A DNA stretch of 8,165 nucleotides. It comes from Acidobacteriota bacterium (GTDB lineage Bacteria; Acidobacteriota; Holophagae; Thermotomaculales; Thermotomaculaceae). Shown here one piece after another: positions 6,740 through 8,165 of the stretch. The translations under genes were made by a program, and so were the position numbers. The notes beneath the pieces are model-generated. The model was not told where the DNA came from, searched no databases, and was given only the letters and a program-made list of their open reading frames with translations. How positions within the stretch are numbered: the first letter of the stretch is position 1; each line of letters starts with the position of its first letter. The stretch lies in NCBI GenBank assembly GCA_015487755.1, contig WFPG01000091.1:1-8165 (forward strand). Reading direction: 5' to 3'.

Positions 6740-8029
6740 TTATTCCTTCCTGATAGCGGAAACAAAAAACCCGTCAAGGAATTTGTCTGGTAAAATCCTT
6801 AAACCTACACCTTCTTTGTAAAATTTTGAAAAAGAATTTCTGATATTTTCGGAAGAATATTCAAAAGGACTTATCAATTTTGCGTTTTCAACCGAGGAAA
6901 CAAAATCGGAAACAATAGCCTCGCCCTCTTCCTTTTCCATTGAGCAAACAGAATAGATAATCACCCCGCCTTTTTTAACCGTGTTAAAGGCATTTTTAAG
7001 CATTTCTTTTTGAACATTCACCTTTGACTTTAAATTCTGCGGGCTTCTAATCCACTTAATCTCCGGATGGCCTGAAATTGTCCCTGTACCTGAGCATGGA
7101 GCGTCAAGAATAATTGCGTCAAATGAATTTTCTTTAAAAGCAGGCTTTGTAAAGTCAGACATTGTTATTGAAGGGATTTCAAGCATTAAATCCCTTGAGT
7201 TTTCCAGAATTTTATCAATCCTCTCTTTAGTGACATCGTTGAAAATAACCTCTTCAAAATTCTCAAAAGACTTCAACAAAAAACCTTTTCCCCCCGGTGA
7301 AGAGGCTGCGTCAAGGGCAAATTCCCCTTTAAAATTCCTCAAAAGTTCAGGAGCAAGTTGAGACGCCTCGTTCATTATGTAGCATTCCGCAGCCCTTATA
7401 ATGTAAATTGGGATATTGCCGTGGTATGAGCCTTCTATATAAGGGGTTTTATGCACAATATAATCCTTTTTCAAAGGCTTAACATCTTTAAAGCAGCGAA
7501 AAACAACAGGTTTTTTAAGGTTTAAAGATTTCATTATCTCAATAGCGTTGTCCTCGCCGTAATCGGCAATCCACTTCATTCCTAAAAACAGAGGGAAAGA
7601 GAGGGTGTATTGAATGAAATCTGCAAGGTTTTCCCTTGTTGGAAAGGTAATGCTGTTTTTATTCCTTGAAACATTCTTTAAAACAGCGTTTACAAAGCCT
7701 GAAACCTTCGGGTTTAACTTTTTTGCCACATCCACAGTCTGGTGAATTACGGCATATGCAGGGGTTCTTGTCAAAAACAGCAGTTGATAAACCCCTGTTA
7801 ACATTAATAGCCATATATCCTCTTCAGTCCTGTTTTTATTCGCAAACTTTGAGAGGACATACTCAAGCCTTCCCTTAAACCTGTTTACCCCGTAAACAAT
7901 TTCAAGTACAAGCCTTTTGTCCCTTTCATCTTCAATATTGTCAAGATAATAAGGGTAAACCTCGGTTGCAAGTTTGTGTTCTTTGTATATCTTTTTCAAA
8001 ATAGCAAATGCTATCTGCCTTACATTCAT
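6740..8029 (-). CDS. rsmB: 16S rRNA (cytosine-C5) methyltransferase RsmB family
   Basis: A 429-residue enzyme of the RsmB/Sun family, which transfers methyl from S-adenosylmethionine to C5 of a 16S rRNA cytosine (C967 in E. coli). Residues 1-130 form the NusB-like RNA-binding domain (RQIAFAILKKI, VYGVNRFKGRLEYVL, PAYAVIHQTVDVAKK, FVNAVLKNV). The catalytic Rossmann domain has the SAM loop DAASSPGGK at 240-248, D265 in FNDVTKERI, motif IV DAPCSGTGT with C312, HPEIKWIR at 321-328, and motif VI YSVCS with the likely nucleophile C362. The motif I sequence AASSPGGK is a slight variant of the usual ACAAPGGK. An in-frame ATG at 8062 is rejected in favour of ATG 8029, which has AAGGAG (8040-8035) 5 nt before it and begins directly with the conserved helix. 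It is the first gene of the four-gene operon, 1 nt before the iron-sulfur gene. Confidence 0.95.
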   Translation of the reverse strand: MNVRQIAFAILKKIYKEHKLATEVYPYYLDNIEDERDKRLVLEIVYGVNRFKGRLEYVLSKFANKNRTEEDIWLLMLTGVYQLLFLTRTPAYAVIHQTVDVAKKLNPKVSGFVNAVLKNVSRNKNSITFPTRENLADFIQYTLSFPLFLGMKWIADYGEDNAIEIMKSLNLKKPVVFRCFKDVKPLKKDYIVHKTPYIEGSYHGNIPIYIIRAAECYIMNEASQLAPELLRNFKGEFALDAASSPGGKGFLLKSFENFEEVIFNDVTKERIDKILENSRDLMLEIPSITMSDFTKPAFKENSFDAIILDAPCSGTGTISGHPEIKWIRSPQNLKSKVNVQKEMLKNAFNTVKKGGVIIYSVCSMEKEEGEAIVSDFVSSVENAKLISPFEYSSENIRNSFSKFYKEGVGLRILPDKFLDGFFVSAIRKE

Positions 8030-8052
8030 AATAACTCCTTCAAAACAAGTTG

Positions 8053-8061
8053 ATTTTAACA
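8053..8061 (-). promoter_or_regulatory. Possible extended -10 promoter for the rsmB operon
   Basis: Read on the - strand, TGTTAAAAT is a TGn-TAAAAT extended -10 element. It would give a start near 8046 and a leader of under 20 nt that consists mainly of the rsmB ribosome binding site. No good -35 is found at 16-18 nt upstream, which extended -10 promoters can tolerate. The assignment rests on this one element and its position. Confidence 0.4.
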
Positions 8062-8064
8062 TAT

Positions 8065-8086
8065 TAAACAGGGTTTTACCTGTTTA
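8065..8086. repeat. Inverted repeat in the divergent promoter region, candidate operator
   Basis: TAAACAGG (8065-8072) and CCTGTTTA (8079-8086) are perfect 8-bp inverted arms around the spacer GTTTTA. The dyad lies between the proposed rsmB -10 and the + strand promoter and overlaps the latter's -35 box. No T-tract follows the stem on either strand, so a terminator is unlikely. A dimeric regulator site is the best reading, but it matches no operator that I recognise. Confidence 0.45.
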
Positions 8087-8112
8087 CTTTTCAATTTATT
8101 ATGTGTTATATT
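8083..8112 (+). promoter_or_regulatory. Likely promoter of the gene beginning at the right edge
   Basis: The -35-like TTTACT (8083-8088) is followed by an 18-nt spacer and the -10 box TATATT (8107-8112), which carries a TGt extension (8104-8106). The expected start is near 8119, leaving a leader of about 26 nt. The -10 is identical to that of the ferredoxin promoter at 3300. Confidence 0.6.
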
Positions 8113-8144
8113 GCAAAAGAAAAATTAATGAAAGGGAGAAAAAC

Positions 8145-8165
8145 TTGTCTCACAATAATTCAAAA
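8145..8165 (+). CDS. Probable start of an unidentified gene (first seven codons, TTG start)
   Basis: AAAGGGAG (8131-8138) is a strong Shine-Dalgarno site placed 6 nt before TTG at 8145, which opens a frame reading (M)SHNNSK to the window end. An extended -10 promoter lies just upstream, so a divergent gene is expected here. An alternative ATG at 8128 opens another frame but has only a poor A-rich site before it. Seven residues are too few to suggest a product. Confidence 0.45.

Noticed and set aside
6739..6777. N-terminal extension of the iron-sulfur protein to an ATG at 6777
   Set aside because: It would overlap the end of rsmB by 38 nt, and the extra 13 residues match no family motif, while ATG 6738 has a good Shine-Dalgarno site 5 nt upstream.
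8030..8062. N-terminal extension of RsmB to an ATG at 8062
   Set aside because: The extension would translate through the AAGGAG site at 8040-8035 and the proposed -10, and the NusB-like domain starts directly at the inner ATG 8029.
8065..8086. The inverted repeat as a transcription terminator
   Set aside because: No T-run follows the stem on either strand, and it lies between two divergent gene starts where no transcript should end.
8128..8165. ATG at 8128 as start of the right-edge gene
   Set aside because: It lacks a good Shine-Dalgarno site and would translate through the strong AAAGGGAG site that fits TTG 8145; it cannot be excluded with so little sequence.

Overview
The window is a dense, AT-rich bacterial chromosome segment with almost no non-coding DNA. 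The genes have long, lysine/glutamate-rich products, and arginine is encoded almost entirely by AGA/AGG. A full-length DNA polymerase I, an RsmB-type rRNA methyltransferase and Shine-Dalgarno sites before nearly every gene show a bacterium. A DsbD with an exported N-terminal domain suggests a Gram-negative cell envelope. The clostridial-type 2[4Fe-4S] ferredoxin and the CCG-type iron-sulfur protein suggest an anaerobic or low-oxygen lifestyle. Charged protein composition and AGR arginine codons would fit a moderate thermophile, but that is inference. I cannot name the genus from this sequence. There are no mobile elements, CRISPR arrays, tRNAs or rRNAs, and no broken genes.

Left half, + strand (1-3511): the 3' end of a flavin reductase family gene, then polA (334-2985), then a small ACT/NikR-C-like protein of the TM1266-like kind (2999-3253). 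These are spaced by 8 and 13 nt and look like one transcript. An 81-nt gap follows, carrying a near-consensus sigma-70 promoter, and then a 58-residue 2[4Fe-4S] ferredoxin (3335-3511). A hairpin at 3534-3561 with A-tract and T-tract flanks is a bidirectional terminator separating this half from the convergent half.

Right half, - strand (8029 down to 3562): rsmB, then an iron-sulfur protein with two [4Fe-4S] motifs and two CCG domains, then dsbD, then a small thioredoxin. The junctions are TAA-A-ATG, TAA-T-ATG and an ATGA overlap, so the four genes are almost certainly one translationally coupled operon. The last three form a redox set: an HdrD/GlcF-like iron-sulfur protein, a transmembrane thiol-electron conduit, and a cytosolic thioredoxin with an altered active site (KCAPC). 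Pairing of the thioredoxin with DsbD is well supported by known DsbD biochemistry. A role for the iron-sulfur protein as the reductant source is a hypothesis.

Right edge (8030-8165): a divergent promoter region with a perfect 8-bp-arm inverted repeat, and probably the first seven codons of a + strand gene starting with TTG.
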